Shown here: piece by piece, positions 16,995 to 26,900 of the stretch | How the letters are laid out: each line of letters opens with the position of its first letter | How positions within the stretch are numbered: the stretch's first letter is position 1 | Source of the DNA: an uncultured Bacteroidales bacterium | GTDB lineage: Bacteria; Bacteroidota; Bacteroidia; Bacteroidales; UBA932 | NCBI GenBank assembly: GCA_944326355.1 | Contig: CALVDO010000003.1 | Coordinates: 62,001 to 126,000 of the forward strand | Length of the DNA stretch: 64,000 nucleotides | Direction: 5' to 3' | Translations under genes and position numbers: made by a program | Notes under the pieces: generated by a model | What the model saw: only the letters and a program-made list of their open reading frames with translations | Database searches by the model: none | What the model was told of the DNA's origin: nothing

Positions 16995-18842
16995 ATGGAA
17001 GAAAACAAGACAGTTGCCGCTGAGGAGGCTCAGAAGGTTGAAGCCGTTGAGGCTCCGGTGGCAGAACAGACCGGCAAATCCGTTCTGAACGCTTCTGTCG
17101 ATCCGGACAAGTTCGACTGGGACGCATTCGAGAACGAGGACGTCTACGGCGAGGACAAGAAGACAGTCGCCGAGGAGTACGACAAGACTCTGTCAAAGGT
17201 CGTTGAGAATGAAGTGGTTGAGGGTACGGTGACCGCCATCAGCAAGAGGGAGGTCCTCGTGAACATCGGCTACAAGAGCGAGGGCGTCATCATGGCTCCC
17301 GAGTTCCGCTACAACCCTGATCTCAAGGTCGGTGACAAGGTAGAGGTCTATGTGGAGTCTGCTGAGGACAGAAAGGGACAGCTCGTCCTCTCTCACAAGA
17401 AGGCCCGCGCACTCCGCTCCTGGGATATGGTCAACCAGGCTTACAACAACAACGAGATCGTCAAGGGATATGTCAAGACCCGCACCAAGGGCGGCATGAT
17501 CGTCGACATCTTCGGCATCGAGGCATTCCTCCCGGGATCACAGATCGACATCAAGCCTATCCGCGACTACGATCAGTATGTCGACACGACTATGGACTTC
17601 AAGATCGTCAAGATCAATCAGGAGTTCAGAAATGTGGTCGTTTCTCACAAGGCTCTCATTGAGGCTGAGCTCGAGCAGCAGAAGAGCGAGATCATCAGCA
17701 AGCTCGAGAAGGGTCAGGTTCTCGAGGGTACCGTCAAGAACATCACCAACTACGGAGTATTCGTGGATCTGGGCGGTGTTGACGGACTCATCCACATCAC
17801 TGACCTCTCATGGGGCAGAATCAATCATCCTGAGGAGGTCGTTCACCTCGATCAGAAGATCAGGGTCGTCATCCTCGACTTCGATGAGGCCAAGAAGAGA
17901 ATCGCTCTCGGTCTCAAGCAGCTTACCGTTCATCCGTGGGACGCTCTCGATCCGAACCTCAAGGTCGGCGACAGAGTCAAGGGTAAAGTCGTTCTCATCG
18001 CTGACTACGGCGCATTCGTTGAGATTGAGCCGGGCGTTGAGGGACTCATCCACGTTTCCGAGATGTCATGGTCTCCGAGACTCCGCATCGCACAGGACTT
18101 CCTGAAGGTAGGTGACGAGGTTGAGGCTCAGATTCTTACCCTCGACAGAGAGGAGAAGAAGATGTCTCTCGGTCTCAAGCAGCTCGTTCCGAACCCATGG
18201 GAGAACATCCGCGAGAAATATCCTGTAGGATCGAAGCATACGGCTATCGTCCGCAACATCACCAACTTCGGCGTGTTCGCAGAGCTTGAGGAGGGCATCG
18301 AGGGCCTCGTTCACATCAGCGACATCTCCTGGACCAAGATCAAGCATCCGTCAGAGTTCGTTCAGCCGGGCGACAAGATCGATGTGGTAATCCTCGACTT
18401 CGATGAGGAGAATCACAAGCTCAGCCTCGGTCACAAGCAGCTCCTTCCTAACCCATGGGATGAGGTTGAGAGCAAGTTCTCTGTCGGCACCGTTCATGAC
18501 GGCAAGATCGTGTCAATCTCCGACAAGGGCGCCACTGTTACCCTTGACGATGACGTTGAGGCGTTCTGCAGCAGCAAGGAGCTCGTAAAGGAGGACGGCA
18601 CCATGCCTGTAGCCGGCGATGTGCTTCCGTTCAAGGTCATCGAACTCAAGCGCAGCACCAAGAGAGTGACCCTCTCCCACGTGAGGACATACGCTGAGGA
18701 CAAGAAGGCCGAAAGGCAGCCGAGCGAGGCGGACAACACCAAGAAGGCCGTCAAGAAGATCAACTCCAACATTGAGAAGACGACTCTCGGAGACATCACC
18801 GAGCTCGCAGCCCTCAAGAGCAAGCTCGAGAAGGGCGAGTAA
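16995..18842 (+). CDS. rpsA: 30S ribosomal protein S1
   Basis: A 615-residue protein with an acidic N-terminal extension (about 75 residues, Glu/Val-rich, as is common in Bacteroidetes S1) followed by six S1 RNA-binding repeats. Typical repeat signatures: VLVNIGYKSEGVIMAPEF, GMIVDIFGIEAFLPGSQ, YGVFVDLGGVDGLIHITDLS, YGAFVEIEPGVEGLIHVSEM, FGVFAELEEGIEGLVHISDI and a divergent sixth, ATVTLDDDVEAFCSS. The linkers LGLKQL..HPWD and LGLKQLVPNPWE are diagnostic of S1. It binds mRNA on the small subunit to help initiation. The C-terminal tail is Lys/Glu-rich. rnz follows after 11 bases, so the two probably form one transcript. Codon use is strongly biased, as expected for a highly expressed gene. Confidence 0.97.
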   Translation: MEENKTVAAEEAQKVEAVEAPVAEQTGKSVLNASVDPDKFDWDAFENEDVYGEDKKTVAEEYDKTLSKVVENEVVEGTVTAISKREVLVNIGYKSEGVIMAPEFRYNPDLKVGDKVEVYVESAEDRKGQLVLSHKKARALRSWDMVNQAYNNNEIVKGYVKTRTKGGMIVDIFGIEAFLPGSQIDIKPIRDYDQYVDTTMDFKIVKINQEFRNVVVSHKALIEAELEQQKSEIISKLEKGQVLEGTVKNITNYGVFVDLGGVDGLIHITDLSWGRINHPEEVVHLDQKIRVVILDFDEAKKRIALGLKQLTVHPWDALDPNLKVGDRVKGKVVLIADYGAFVEIEPGVEGLIHVSEMSWSPRLRIAQDFLKVGDEVEAQILTLDREEKKMSLGLKQLVPNPWENIREKYPVGSKHTAIVRNITNFGVFAELEEGIEGLVHISDISWTKIKHPSEFVQPGDKIDVVILDFDEENHKLSLGHKQLLPNPWDEVESKFSVGTVHDGKIVSISDKGATVTLDDDVEAFCSSKELVKEDGTMPVAGDVLPFKVIELKRSTKRVTLSHVRTYAEDKKAERQPSEADNTKKAVKKINSNIEKTTLGDITELAALKSKLEKGE

Positions 18843-18853
18843 AGGTCTCGCAG

Positions 18854-19840
18854 ATGAACTTCACATTGAAGGTACTGGGCACGGCTTCGGCCCTGCCCAC
18901 CGTCAATAGATATCCAAGCGCCCAGGTACTTGACGTACGCGGGCGCTTGTTTTTGATTGACTGCGGAGAAGGGGTACAGATGCAGATGCGCCGTAAGGGC
19001 ATATCGTCTCTGAGGATAGAGAACATCTGCATATCGCACATTCACGGAGACCATCTCTTCGGACTTTTCGGGCTGCTGTCCACAATGACCCTCATGGGCA
19101 GGACGAGGCATCTTGACATATTCGCTCCGAGAGCCTTCGGCCCGGTGCTCAAATTCTATATCTCGTATTTCGGGGAAGGGATGAAATTCGGGATAGATCA
19201 CCATGTGCTCTCGATGAAAGAGCCGGAGAAGGTGTGGGAATCCAGGTCGACCGAGATGCTGGCCTTTCCTCTGAATCACAGGATAGAGACCTACGGCTTC
19301 ATCATCAGGGAGAAGCCTCCGATGCACAATGTCCGCAAGGAGGCCATATCCGGATACGGACTGACTCTGGCCGAGATAGCCGCTCTCAAGAGAGGGGAGG
19401 ACGTGATCCGTCCCGCAGGGGAGGATGCCGCGCCATCCGTCGCAAACGGTTTCCGCCGCTTTTCGGGAACGTCTGAACCGCTGGTCATATCCAATGCCGA
19501 GGCGGCCTATGTGCCATATACTCCGAGGAGCTTCGCCTATTGCAGCGACACTGCGCCTTTCCCGGAGCTCAGCGGCTGGGTGAAGGGAGTGGATCTGCTT
19601 TATCATGAGGCGACTTTTTCGGACGAGTATTCCGAGATGGCAGAGAAGACGCACCATTCCACGGCACGACAGGCTGCGGAATGCGCCCTCGCCGCAGGAG
19701 CCGGGAAGCTGCTCATCGGCCATTATTCCTCCAGATTTTCCGATCTCGGAATCCTGCTCAAGGAGGCGTGCGAGGTATTTCCCGCTACGGAGCTGGCGCA
19801 GGAAGGCATGGTGATTGAGGTGCCGCTTCAGAAATTTTAG
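18854..19840 (+). CDS. rnz: Ribonuclease Z
   Basis: A 328-residue metallo-beta-lactamase-fold endonuclease that trims tRNA 3' trailers. Motifs: N-terminal VLGTASALPT, then FLIDCGEGVQMQMRR, the zinc motif SHIHGDHLFG (HxHxDH), KPPMHNVRKE, SFAYCSDTAPFPEL, LLYHEATFSD, EKTHHSTARQAA and LLIGHYSSRF. This complete set separates RNase Z from the other two metallo-beta-lactamase hydrolases in the window. The length is as expected. A small extra segment around residues 175-215 (EDVIRPAGEDAAPS) lies in a variable loop. Starts 11 bases after rpsA. Confidence 0.93.
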   Translation: MNFTLKVLGTASALPTVNRYPSAQVLDVRGRLFLIDCGEGVQMQMRRKGISSLRIENICISHIHGDHLFGLFGLLSTMTLMGRTRHLDIFAPRAFGPVLKFYISYFGEGMKFGIDHHVLSMKEPEKVWESRSTEMLAFPLNHRIETYGFIIREKPPMHNVRKEAISGYGLTLAEIAALKRGEDVIRPAGEDAAPSVANGFRRFSGTSEPLVISNAEAAYVPYTPRSFAYCSDTAPFPELSGWVKGVDLLYHEATFSDEYSEMAEKTHHSTARQAAECALAAGAGKLLIGHYSSRFSDLGILLKEACEVFPATELAQEGMVIEVPLQKF

Positions 19841-19848
19841 TACCTTTA
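19815..19848 (+). promoter_or_regulatory. Possible promoter for the glucosaminidase gene, inside the end of rnz
   Basis: TTG at 19815-19817 and TACCTTTA at 19841-19848, spaced by 23 bases. The -7 element has one mismatch to TAnnTTTG and the spacing is long, so this is a weak call. Confidence 0.3.
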
Positions 19849-19875
19849 CCTCTCATTTGTTTGCAGCGACTTCTT

Positions 19876-20883
19876 ATGGGGTTTCGTTTTTGTTCCAGAC
19901 TTTTCGCGGCTCTTGTACTGCTGCCGCTGTCAATTCTTGTCGCTGAGGCCGAAAGGTCTCCGCAGCACGACTATATAGAGAAGTATTCCCGTATGGCGGT
20001 GGCCGAGATGTACCGCAGCGGCGTTCCTGCGAGCATTACCCTCGCACAGGGGATGCTCGAGTCGTCCAACGGGCAGTCGGAGCTTGCCGTAAGGGCCAAC
20101 AACCATTTTGGCATAAAATGCCATGACTGGAAGGGGGCGCGTCTTTTTTACGACGACGACCGGAAGGGGGAGTGCTTCAGGAAATATTCTTCTCCCGAGG
20201 AGTCCTTCAGGGATCATTCCGACTTTCTGCGGTACAGGGACAGGTACAAGTTTCTTTTCGACCTTGAGACCACCGACTACAAGGGATGGGCATACGGGCT
20301 CAAGCGGGCCGGATATGCGACTGATCCGGCCTATCCGAGAAAGCTGATAAAGCTCATAGAGGACTATGATCTGGACAGGTTCGACTCGATGTCGGAAGAC
20401 TATGCGTCTGAGGCCGACAGGAAAGCGGCGAGGGAACATCGCAGGAACAGGCGCCAGACAGGCATTCCGGCTTCGCCTTCGGTGCTTGAGCAGGCAGTGC
20501 CGCTGAGCCAGAGGGAAGGCCGGGCATTTGCTCTCTCTCTGTCCCGTAAGCTTTATTCTCAGAACGGGGTAGCTTTCGTGTATTCTGCCGAAGGCGAGAC
20601 CTATTCCGGCATTGCCGAAGCCAACGGCCTGTTCGTCAAGGAAATTCTGCGCTTCAATGATCTTTCGGAGGAGACGGACCTGCTGCCGGGGACTGTGGTA
20701 TATCTCCAGCGCAAGAAGTCCAGGGCTGCGGAGGACATCAGGATGCATATCGTTGACTCCGAGGATGAGACGCTGCGGGATATAGCCCAGAGATATGGAG
20801 TGCGGCTCAAGTCTGTACTGAAGATGAACGGCTTTGCTCCTGACCGTGAGCTGCACGAGGGGGACGTCGTGAGGCTGAGATGA
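19876..20883 (+). CDS. Secreted glucosaminidase (GH73-like) with LysM domains
   Basis: About 335 residues. An N-terminal signal sequence (MGFRFCSRLFAALVLLPLSI) precedes a glucosaminidase domain with ITLAQGMLESSNGQSELAV, whose Glu is the likely acid catalyst, then NNHFGIKCH, FRKYSSPEESFRDHSDFL and GWAYGLKRAGYATDP. The C-terminal 120 residues hold two LysM-like repeats: AEGETYSGIAEANGLFVKE and DSEDETLRDIAQRYGVRLKS, each followed by the L.PG-type turn. It should cleave GlcNAc-MurNAc bonds in peptidoglycan, held to the wall by LysM. ATG 19876 is chosen over the upstream TTG 19861. mltG, another peptidoglycan enzyme, follows. Confidence 0.9.
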   Translation: MGFRFCSRLFAALVLLPLSILVAEAERSPQHDYIEKYSRMAVAEMYRSGVPASITLAQGMLESSNGQSELAVRANNHFGIKCHDWKGARLFYDDDRKGECFRKYSSPEESFRDHSDFLRYRDRYKFLFDLETTDYKGWAYGLKRAGYATDPAYPRKLIKLIEDYDLDRFDSMSEDYASEADRKAAREHRRNRRQTGIPASPSVLEQAVPLSQREGRAFALSLSRKLYSQNGVAFVYSAEGETYSGIAEANGLFVKEILRFNDLSEETDLLPGTVVYLQRKKSRAAEDIRMHIVDSEDETLRDIAQRYGVRLKSVLKMNGFAPDRELHEGDVVRLR

Positions 20884-20948
20884 CGATATGCGCATCGTGT
20901 CGGCCGCCCTTGCGATCGATTGAAGATACTGACTTTTGAATTATTGTG

Positions 20949-21971
20949 ATGAAGAAGAGACACGTCATTTTGAATCTGCTGATACTGGCTGTGCTTGCGG
21001 CAGCCGTTTTTTTCGTCGGAAGATATGTGGCTGACAACAGGCTGCCGAATTTTTCCGTGAGATATGTCCTGTATGTCTATCCCGGCATGACAGCCGAGGC
21101 TATAGCCGACTCACTTTCGGACGGGGCCGGGGCTCTCAGGAGGGGAAGCGTCGAGAGGAGCGCGAGGCGCGAGGCTCTTTCGCAGAGGGCAAAGCCGGGC
21201 AGATATGTCATAGAGCCCTCTTTTTCGGCTGTATATGCCGTCAGAATGATATGCAACGGCTGGCAGACTCCTCAGGAACTCACTCTTTCGGGTACGATAC
21301 GCAGCAAGGGCAGGCTTGCCTCTGTCATAGGACGGCAAATGATGGTGGATTCGGCTCAGGTGGCTGACGCACTGAACGATGCGGATTTTCTCGCCGGATA
21401 CGGCTTTACTCCGGAAAACGTGTTCGCGATGTTTCTTCCGGACACTTATCAGATGTACTGGACCGCTTCGGTCGGGGAGATATTCGAGAGATTCAGAGAT
21501 GAATATGACTTGTTCTGGTCTCAGGAGCGTCAGAACAGGGCTGACGCTCTCGGACTCTCCCGCATCGAGGTGTCGACGTTGGCGTCCATAGTCAGCGGGG
21601 AGACGCTCCAGAAATCAGAATATCCGGTTATAGCCGGAGTATATCTCAACAGGCTGCGCAAGGGAATGAAGCTGCAGGCGGATCCGACTGTCGCATTCTG
21701 CTATGGATACACTCTCGACAGGATTCTCAAGAAGCATCTTAGGATAGACTCCCCATACAATACCTACAGATATGCCGGGCTGCCTCCTGCGCCGATCAAT
21801 GTGCCGCCGAAGGCCTGCATCGACGCTGTGCTCAACCCGGACAGACACGGCTATATGTATTTCTGCGCAAGTCCGGCGTTTGACGGGACTCATCGTTTCG
21901 CCGTGACGTATAACGAGCACCTGAAGAATGCGCGGGAGTTCCAGAGGGCTCTCACCATGCGTCAGCGGTGA
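20949..21971 (+). CDS. mltG: Endolytic murein transglycosylase MltG
   Basis: A 340-residue protein with an N-terminal membrane anchor (LNLLILAVLAAAVFFVG), a LysM-like segment (YPGMTAEAIADSL) and the YceG/MltG catalytic domain. The conserved catalytic region STLASIVSGETLQKSEYPVI and GVYLNRLRKGMKLQADPTV contains the active-site Glu (SGE). The later NTYRYAGLPPAPINVP and DRHGYMYFCAS are hallmarks. MltG cuts nascent glycan strands in the periplasm and sets strand length. ATG 20949 is used; a GTG directly before it (20946) is in frame. The tandem repeat that follows starts 2 bases after the stop. Confidence 0.93.
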   Translation: MKKRHVILNLLILAVLAAAVFFVGRYVADNRLPNFSVRYVLYVYPGMTAEAIADSLSDGAGALRRGSVERSARREALSQRAKPGRYVIEPSFSAVYAVRMICNGWQTPQELTLSGTIRSKGRLASVIGRQMMVDSAQVADALNDADFLAGYGFTPENVFAMFLPDTYQMYWTASVGEIFERFRDEYDLFWSQERQNRADALGLSRIEVSTLASIVSGETLQKSEYPVIAGVYLNRLRKGMKLQADPTVAFCYGYTLDRILKKHLRIDSPYNTYRYAGLPPAPINVPPKACIDAVLNPDRHGYMYFCASPAFDGTHRFAVTYNEHLKNAREFQRALTMRQR

Positions 21972-21972
21972 T

Positions 21973-22017
21973 GCGATGCCGTCTGCTGACGGCCGCGATG
22001 TCCGTCTGCTGGCGGCC
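21973..22017 (+). repeat. Tandem duplication, 22-23 bp x 2, after mltG
   Basis: Copy 1 at 21973-21994 and copy 2 at 21995-22017, sharing GCGATG and CCGTCTGCTG plus GGCC, with one inserted base and one substitution. It fills most of the short gap between the convergent mltG and C_GCAxxG_C_C genes. Confidence 0.8.
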
Positions 22018-22055
22018 GGCACACGACGCGACGGTGTTCCTGCCGCAACGAAGCC

Positions 22056-22658
22056 CTATAATAAGATCTTTTCTCCGATAATTCTCGCGGCGCAGGCGAT
22101 GAGCTCTTCACATGGACGTTTGCGGTAGTATTCCGGCGTCCTGTCTGAAGGCTCGGGGGATTCCTGCTCAAGAACGACTGGCTTTCCGTCAGCTCCTGTC
22201 TGGGCCGGTATGCCGATTCCGGCTCCGTTGACCGTGCTTTTGGGCACGAGGCCGAGAAGTTCCTTGCACACTATCGAGCCGTTTTCGCGTCGGAATGCCG
22301 AGGCAAGTTCCTGCACGAGGGCGTAATTGGCAGTGCGTGCCGATTTGACGCTCGGGTCGGCGGCTGGTGACAGGAAGCCGGCAAGCATGAACATCGCCGA
22401 CACTGAGCCGCACACTTCCCGAAGCCGGCCCATTCCTCCTCCGAAGCCGGAAGTTATGACGGCCGCAGTCTCTCTGTCAAGGCCTACGAGGTCTGCATAG
22501 GCAAGCAGCACGGACTGGCAGCAGTTGTAGCCGCGTATCTTGAAGTTGTCTCTGGCTTCCTGAACTCTCTTTTCGAGCTCCTCTTCTCTGGTTGAGCCGG
22601 TGCCCGTGTCAGTGTTGATGTCAATGTTCATGTCGGTATTCATGTCGTCCTCCGTCAT
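22056..22658 (-). CDS. C_GCAxxG_C_C family (putative redox) protein
   Basis: A 200-residue protein of the C_GCAxxG_C_C family. Seen: NCCQSVLLAYAD, FGGGMGRLREVCGSVSAM and the C-terminal CEELIACAARIIGE, giving the conserved Cys pattern thought to bind metal or take part in redox chemistry. No enzymatic role is established. The N-terminus up to residue 24 is a low-complexity Asn/Thr/Asp/Met run (MTEDDMNTDMNIDINTDTG) written by short imperfect DNA repeats; the true start could be internal. The start overlaps the stop of the cysteine desulfidase-like gene by ATGA, so the two are translationally coupled, which is consistent with a shared role in sulfur or redox metabolism. Confidence 0.75.
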   Translation of the reverse strand: MTEDDMNTDMNIDINTDTGTGSTREEELEKRVQEARDNFKIRGYNCCQSVLLAYADLVGLDRETAAVITSGFGGGMGRLREVCGSVSAMFMLAGFLSPAADPSVKSARTANYALVQELASAFRRENGSIVCKELLGLVPKSTVNGAGIGIPAQTGADGKPVVLEQESPEPSDRTPEYYRKRPCEELIACAARIIGEKILL

Positions 22659-23986
22659 TTGCAGACCATTATGTTGAGAATCATGCTGTCTGTGCTCTGC
22701 ATCCCCACCGAGCCTATCTGGCCGAGATTCATTATGGTCTTTTCTATGTCTTTCTCAATGATGCCGTCGTGTTCCGAGACGCTGATCCCTTCCATGGCGA
22801 GTACGGCCGACTGAACCGCCCCGGAGACTCCGGAGGCCACTTTCATGGCGCAGCCCACTTTCGCGCCGTCGCATACCATTCCGGTTATGTTGCCTATCAT
22901 GTTCTTGATTGCGGCGCAGACCTGCTCATAGCCTCCGCCTCTGAGAAAGGTGATTCCGCAGGCCGCTCCGGTAGATGCTATCACACATCCGCACAGGGCA
23001 GAAAGCTTGCCGAGATATCCCTTGATGTGGATGGCGATGAGGTGGCTGAGAACGAGAGCTCTCGCGAGCCGTTCGTCGTCGGTGCCGTATTTCAGGGCAT
23101 AGGCTATCACAGGCATCGTGACGGTGATTCCCTGATTGCCGCTTCCGGAGTTGCTCATGGCCGGGAGAGTGCACCCCGCCATCCTCGCGTCTGAGGCTGC
23201 GGCCGTCATTGCCATCGCGCAGCTCATGAAGTCGGAGCCGAACACTTCCGCGTATTTTCCATCGCTGATGGTCTTGCCGACGCGCAGGCCGTAGTTCCCT
23301 TCAAGCCCTTCTCTGGCGAGGGCGAGATTCATTGTTCTGGAATCGAGGATGAAGGCTATGTCCCCATAAGGGATTTCATTGGCGAAGTCGAAGATTTCTC
23401 TCACCGTGACGCCTTTCCCGGATATCCCTTCCTCTTCGGCTCCCTCGCCTTCATGGCTGTGGCTGGACTGGATAATGTTGCCGTCAAACCATGTCTCCAC
23501 GATGTTGTCGTGGTCGTCTTCTATCACGGCAGAAGACTCATGAACGGCGGCTTCACCGATGCTTACGCAGGCTTTCACATAAAGCTTTCTGGGCGTGTCG
23601 GCTATGCTGATGCTCACTTTCTTCCCCTCTACAAGCTCTTTCGCTCTGGCGATTGACTTTTCGTCGAGATCATGCAGTACCTCAAGACCGTATTCCGATT
23701 TCCCGCATACTGCTCCGAGAGCGGCAGCGATGTTGAGGCCTATCATTCCGGTGCCGGGGATACCGACTCCCATTCCGTTCTTGAGAATGTTGCCGCTGAC
23801 CTCCACCCTGATTCTGAATGGGGCGGAGAGCCTCCATCGCGGGCAGCCGCATCCTTCGCACCTGCCTTCGATTATTTCCACCGCCTTGGCCACGGACAGC
23901 GCGACTGCTATGGGCTCCGTGCATCCCAGAGCGGGCTTCACCTCTCTTCTGATGAGGCTGATGATTTCTGATTGGCGTCCAGTCAT
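22655..23986 (-). CDS. L-cysteine desulfidase / serine dehydratase-alpha-like (CyuA, UPF0597)
   Basis: A 443-residue protein of the UPF0597/CyuA (YhaM) family, a single-chain relative of the iron-sulfur L-serine dehydratase alpha subunit. Key segments: KPALGCTEPIAVAL (the Cys binds the cluster), GMGVGIPGTG, SNSGSGNQGITVTMPV, ALCGCVIASTGAACG and MVCDGAKVGCAMKVASG, with Cys residues in the expected places for a [4Fe-4S] site. CyuA-type enzymes break L-cysteine into pyruvate, ammonia and sulfide; L-serine activity is an alternative. The gene overlaps both neighbours by 4 bases (ATGA), in an operon with the split amidase upstream and the C_GCAxxG_C_C gene downstream. Confidence 0.82.
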   Translation of the reverse strand: MTGRQSEIISLIRREVKPALGCTEPIAVALSVAKAVEIIEGRCEGCGCPRWRLSAPFRIRVEVSGNILKNGMGVGIPGTGMIGLNIAAALGAVCGKSEYGLEVLHDLDEKSIARAKELVEGKKVSISIADTPRKLYVKACVSIGEAAVHESSAVIEDDHDNIVETWFDGNIIQSSHSHEGEGAEEEGISGKGVTVREIFDFANEIPYGDIAFILDSRTMNLALAREGLEGNYGLRVGKTISDGKYAEVFGSDFMSCAMAMTAAASDARMAGCTLPAMSNSGSGNQGITVTMPVIAYALKYGTDDERLARALVLSHLIAIHIKGYLGKLSALCGCVIASTGAACGITFLRGGGYEQVCAAIKNMIGNITGMVCDGAKVGCAMKVASGVSGAVQSAVLAMEGISVSEHDGIIEKDIEKTIMNLGQIGSVGMQSTDSMILNIMVCK

Positions 23987-26900
23987 CTCTCAAAGAATTT
24001 CAAAGTCGAACATATTATCCCGTCTATGGCCTCCTCCTGAAGTACGGTCTCTATCGGGAAGCCGATGACGACGGTTCTGTAGTTTCCGGGGTCGTATGAT
24101 ATTGCGGCCGATATGGCCGTGTCAGAGTATCGGAGAATGGTCCTTGCTGAGTCAGGGGCAGGGGCTATGCCGTCCGGCGCCTCCACGCGGTATATCCTCT
24201 CGTCATAGTCCCCGTTGAAGGAGACGGTATCAGGCAGCTGCGGCATTGCCGACCTGTATCTCTTCGCCTGAGTCCCAAAGCTTGCGCAGCCTGTGATCCA
24301 TCTGTAGCCCAGCACCGCTTCTGCAAATCTGATGCTCTCCTCACGGAAGACGCTGTCCCTGTCGGTCTCGTAGACCCTGTCCCAGATGTCCGTGCCGACA
24401 TCTGCTCCGGAGACGAGCACATTGCGCCCCTTGGCCGTGAAGTTTCTCAGGGCAGACTGGAGACTTGCGGGAAATACCGTGTATCTGTCCGGCACAGTGC
24501 CGCTGCCTATCTTGACGGTGACCTGCTTGCCGCAGATCAGGTCCATGCTCCAGAAGCGGCTCATCGTGCTGTCGGAGGAAAATGCCGAGGCGCTGGCGGA
24601 GCAGAACGGGTGTCCTGCCTTCATTATGGCCTTTCCGTGTATGGAAGGATAGTCGAACGTGTTTCCTGCGACAGGGATGCCTGCCATGCCGCTTTCAGAT
24701 GCTCCGAAGCCGGGATTGTCATCGTCGGTCCAGACCATGCCTCTGCGGAACTGCCGCATCTCTCCGGCGAAAGAAATGTCTCTTATGTAGGGCACGCCGC
24801 TGTCCATGCGGTTGTCAAATCCCGCGTAGGTAGAGTCGTCATACGACACCGGAGCGGACACCCTGTCGAAGTTGTTGACAACCAGCACTGTCCCGGCGTA
24901 TTCCCTGAGGTCTTCCGGCACTCCCGCGCTGAGAATCTCGGACGGGAAGCTCTCGCCTCCTGAGTTGTACGCGGTGATTTTGTAGCTGTAGACGTGTCCC
25001 GGCAGCATCTTCACGCGGCAGAACGTCCTGTCCTCTTTTCTGGAGAATCTTATCTTCGTGCCGTTGTCAAAGGCTCCGGAGTCCACCCGCGTGTACAGTA
25101 TGTACCCTTCAGGGACCGCCGTAGGCTCGAGCGGGTCTTCGGTATCCGTCCAGCTGAGCTCCAGCTCGATCTCCCCGTTTCCTTCGGGTGATGAAGACGG
25201 GAATACGGCTGCGAATGAGCCGACCGGCAGCGGCTGCACCTTATATGGCACTCCATATCTGTTGCTCAGGTATTTCAGCATTCCCTTGTAGACTGCACGG
25301 CTCACCGTGAAGCGGAATGACGGGTCGAGTCCCAGTCTCATGTCCGAGAAATTCTGGTGTGACAGCAGCTCAAGAAGCATCGCCGGTACCGGAGGCGTCC
25401 TTGACTCGCTGTATGACCTGTCCCACAGGCATCTGCGGTTCCATATCGGGTCGAAGGACGCACGCACGTCCTGCACTATCTGGCTCTGTACGAGGTGGGC
25501 GTACTCTCTTGATGTCATCCTGTCCTCTCCGTCAGGCAGCTTCTGCCGTCCCTCGCATCTGAGCGAATAGATGGCCAGTGTGCCGATGGTGGAATCGTTC
25601 GGGGTGACGCCTGCGTCGGAATGGAAGCCGAAAGAGATGTCTATCGGTATCTTCTTTCCGTCCTTCCTGCCGGGATTCACTGCCGAGCCCCCGCTGAGCC
25701 ACCCTACCCATGCCCCGCGCGACATGAAGTCGTCCATGTAGTCGTTCTTCTGTTCGTTCTGGCTGAATACGGAAGAGTCCGTTCCTGCCCACTGCATCCA
25801 GTATCTCGCTCCTTCCACGAATCTCGGGAGACCGGAAGTGACTGCCTCTGATTCCGGATCACCGCAGATGCTTCTGGCTATGTTGCCCATTCCTCCTCCG
25901 AATTTCACCGCATCGGCCGTCACGACGCTGCCGGGCGCGAACCGTCTTCCATGGGGCGTACTTGACTCGAGAGTCACATATCCTTCCGTGCCTTTTTCGA
26001 ATGTGAAAGTGCCGAGATATATCCAAGTCCCGCCTCCCATCTTCTGATTCACGATGAATCTGCTTTCCCCTCCGAGGTGTCTTACCGTGTACAGGGCGTT
26101 TTCGGTGCTTTCAGGAAGGCTTTTGTACGAGACATAGACGGCGTATTCCCCCTTTTCGGGTATTTCAGGAGTCCATCGGGCGGCCGCTCCGGCCTTCTTT
26201 CCGCCTGCGGTGCATCCTGCCGATCTCGCCGTGCCCATCGAAAACGGGTTGTCGAGGCCGCTGTAGATTTCGAGCGAGTCGGCGAACCCTGTCCCCGCAC
26301 TCTTCCATTTGCCTGTTTCAGAGTAGATTCCCGTGCCTCTTGCCACGCCATTGCCGCTGCATCCGTCTCGGAAGGAAGGATCGTTGTCCACTATGATTTC
26401 ATTTCTCTGGCAGTCTCTCTCTCTCGGCAGAAAGACGTATGCGCCCGCGTTTTCGAGCATCGGCACCAGAAACGGCAGCACGAAGCTCTGCGTAAGGAGA
26501 TCTTCGGAAGTCTGGAACAGGCAGGGCCGCTGCCACTCCCATCTCTCCATGCTCTGCTCAAAATATCGGCCGTGGCTCTGCCAGAGCGCGATGTGCCTTC
26601 CGGAGAGCCCGTGTGTATATTCCGGCCTCTGAAGGTCGGTCACAATCGGCCTGCCCGGAGATGTCTGTCCCCTCTTTCTGAATTCAGTGGGAGACGGATT
26701 GCCGTCAGAGCCCAGAACCGGGGTGACGAGTCTCTCTAGATTCACCCTGTTGCTGTATATGCTGCCGAGTCTCCAGTTACTGTATCCGTCCGGAAATCTA
26801 CTCTTGAGCTCGGATCTGAACCATCTGACGTCGGCGGCCGAGAACGGCCTGTCTCCGAGGGTGACGGTGAAATAGAAGTCGAGCGCTCCTCCTCTTTTCA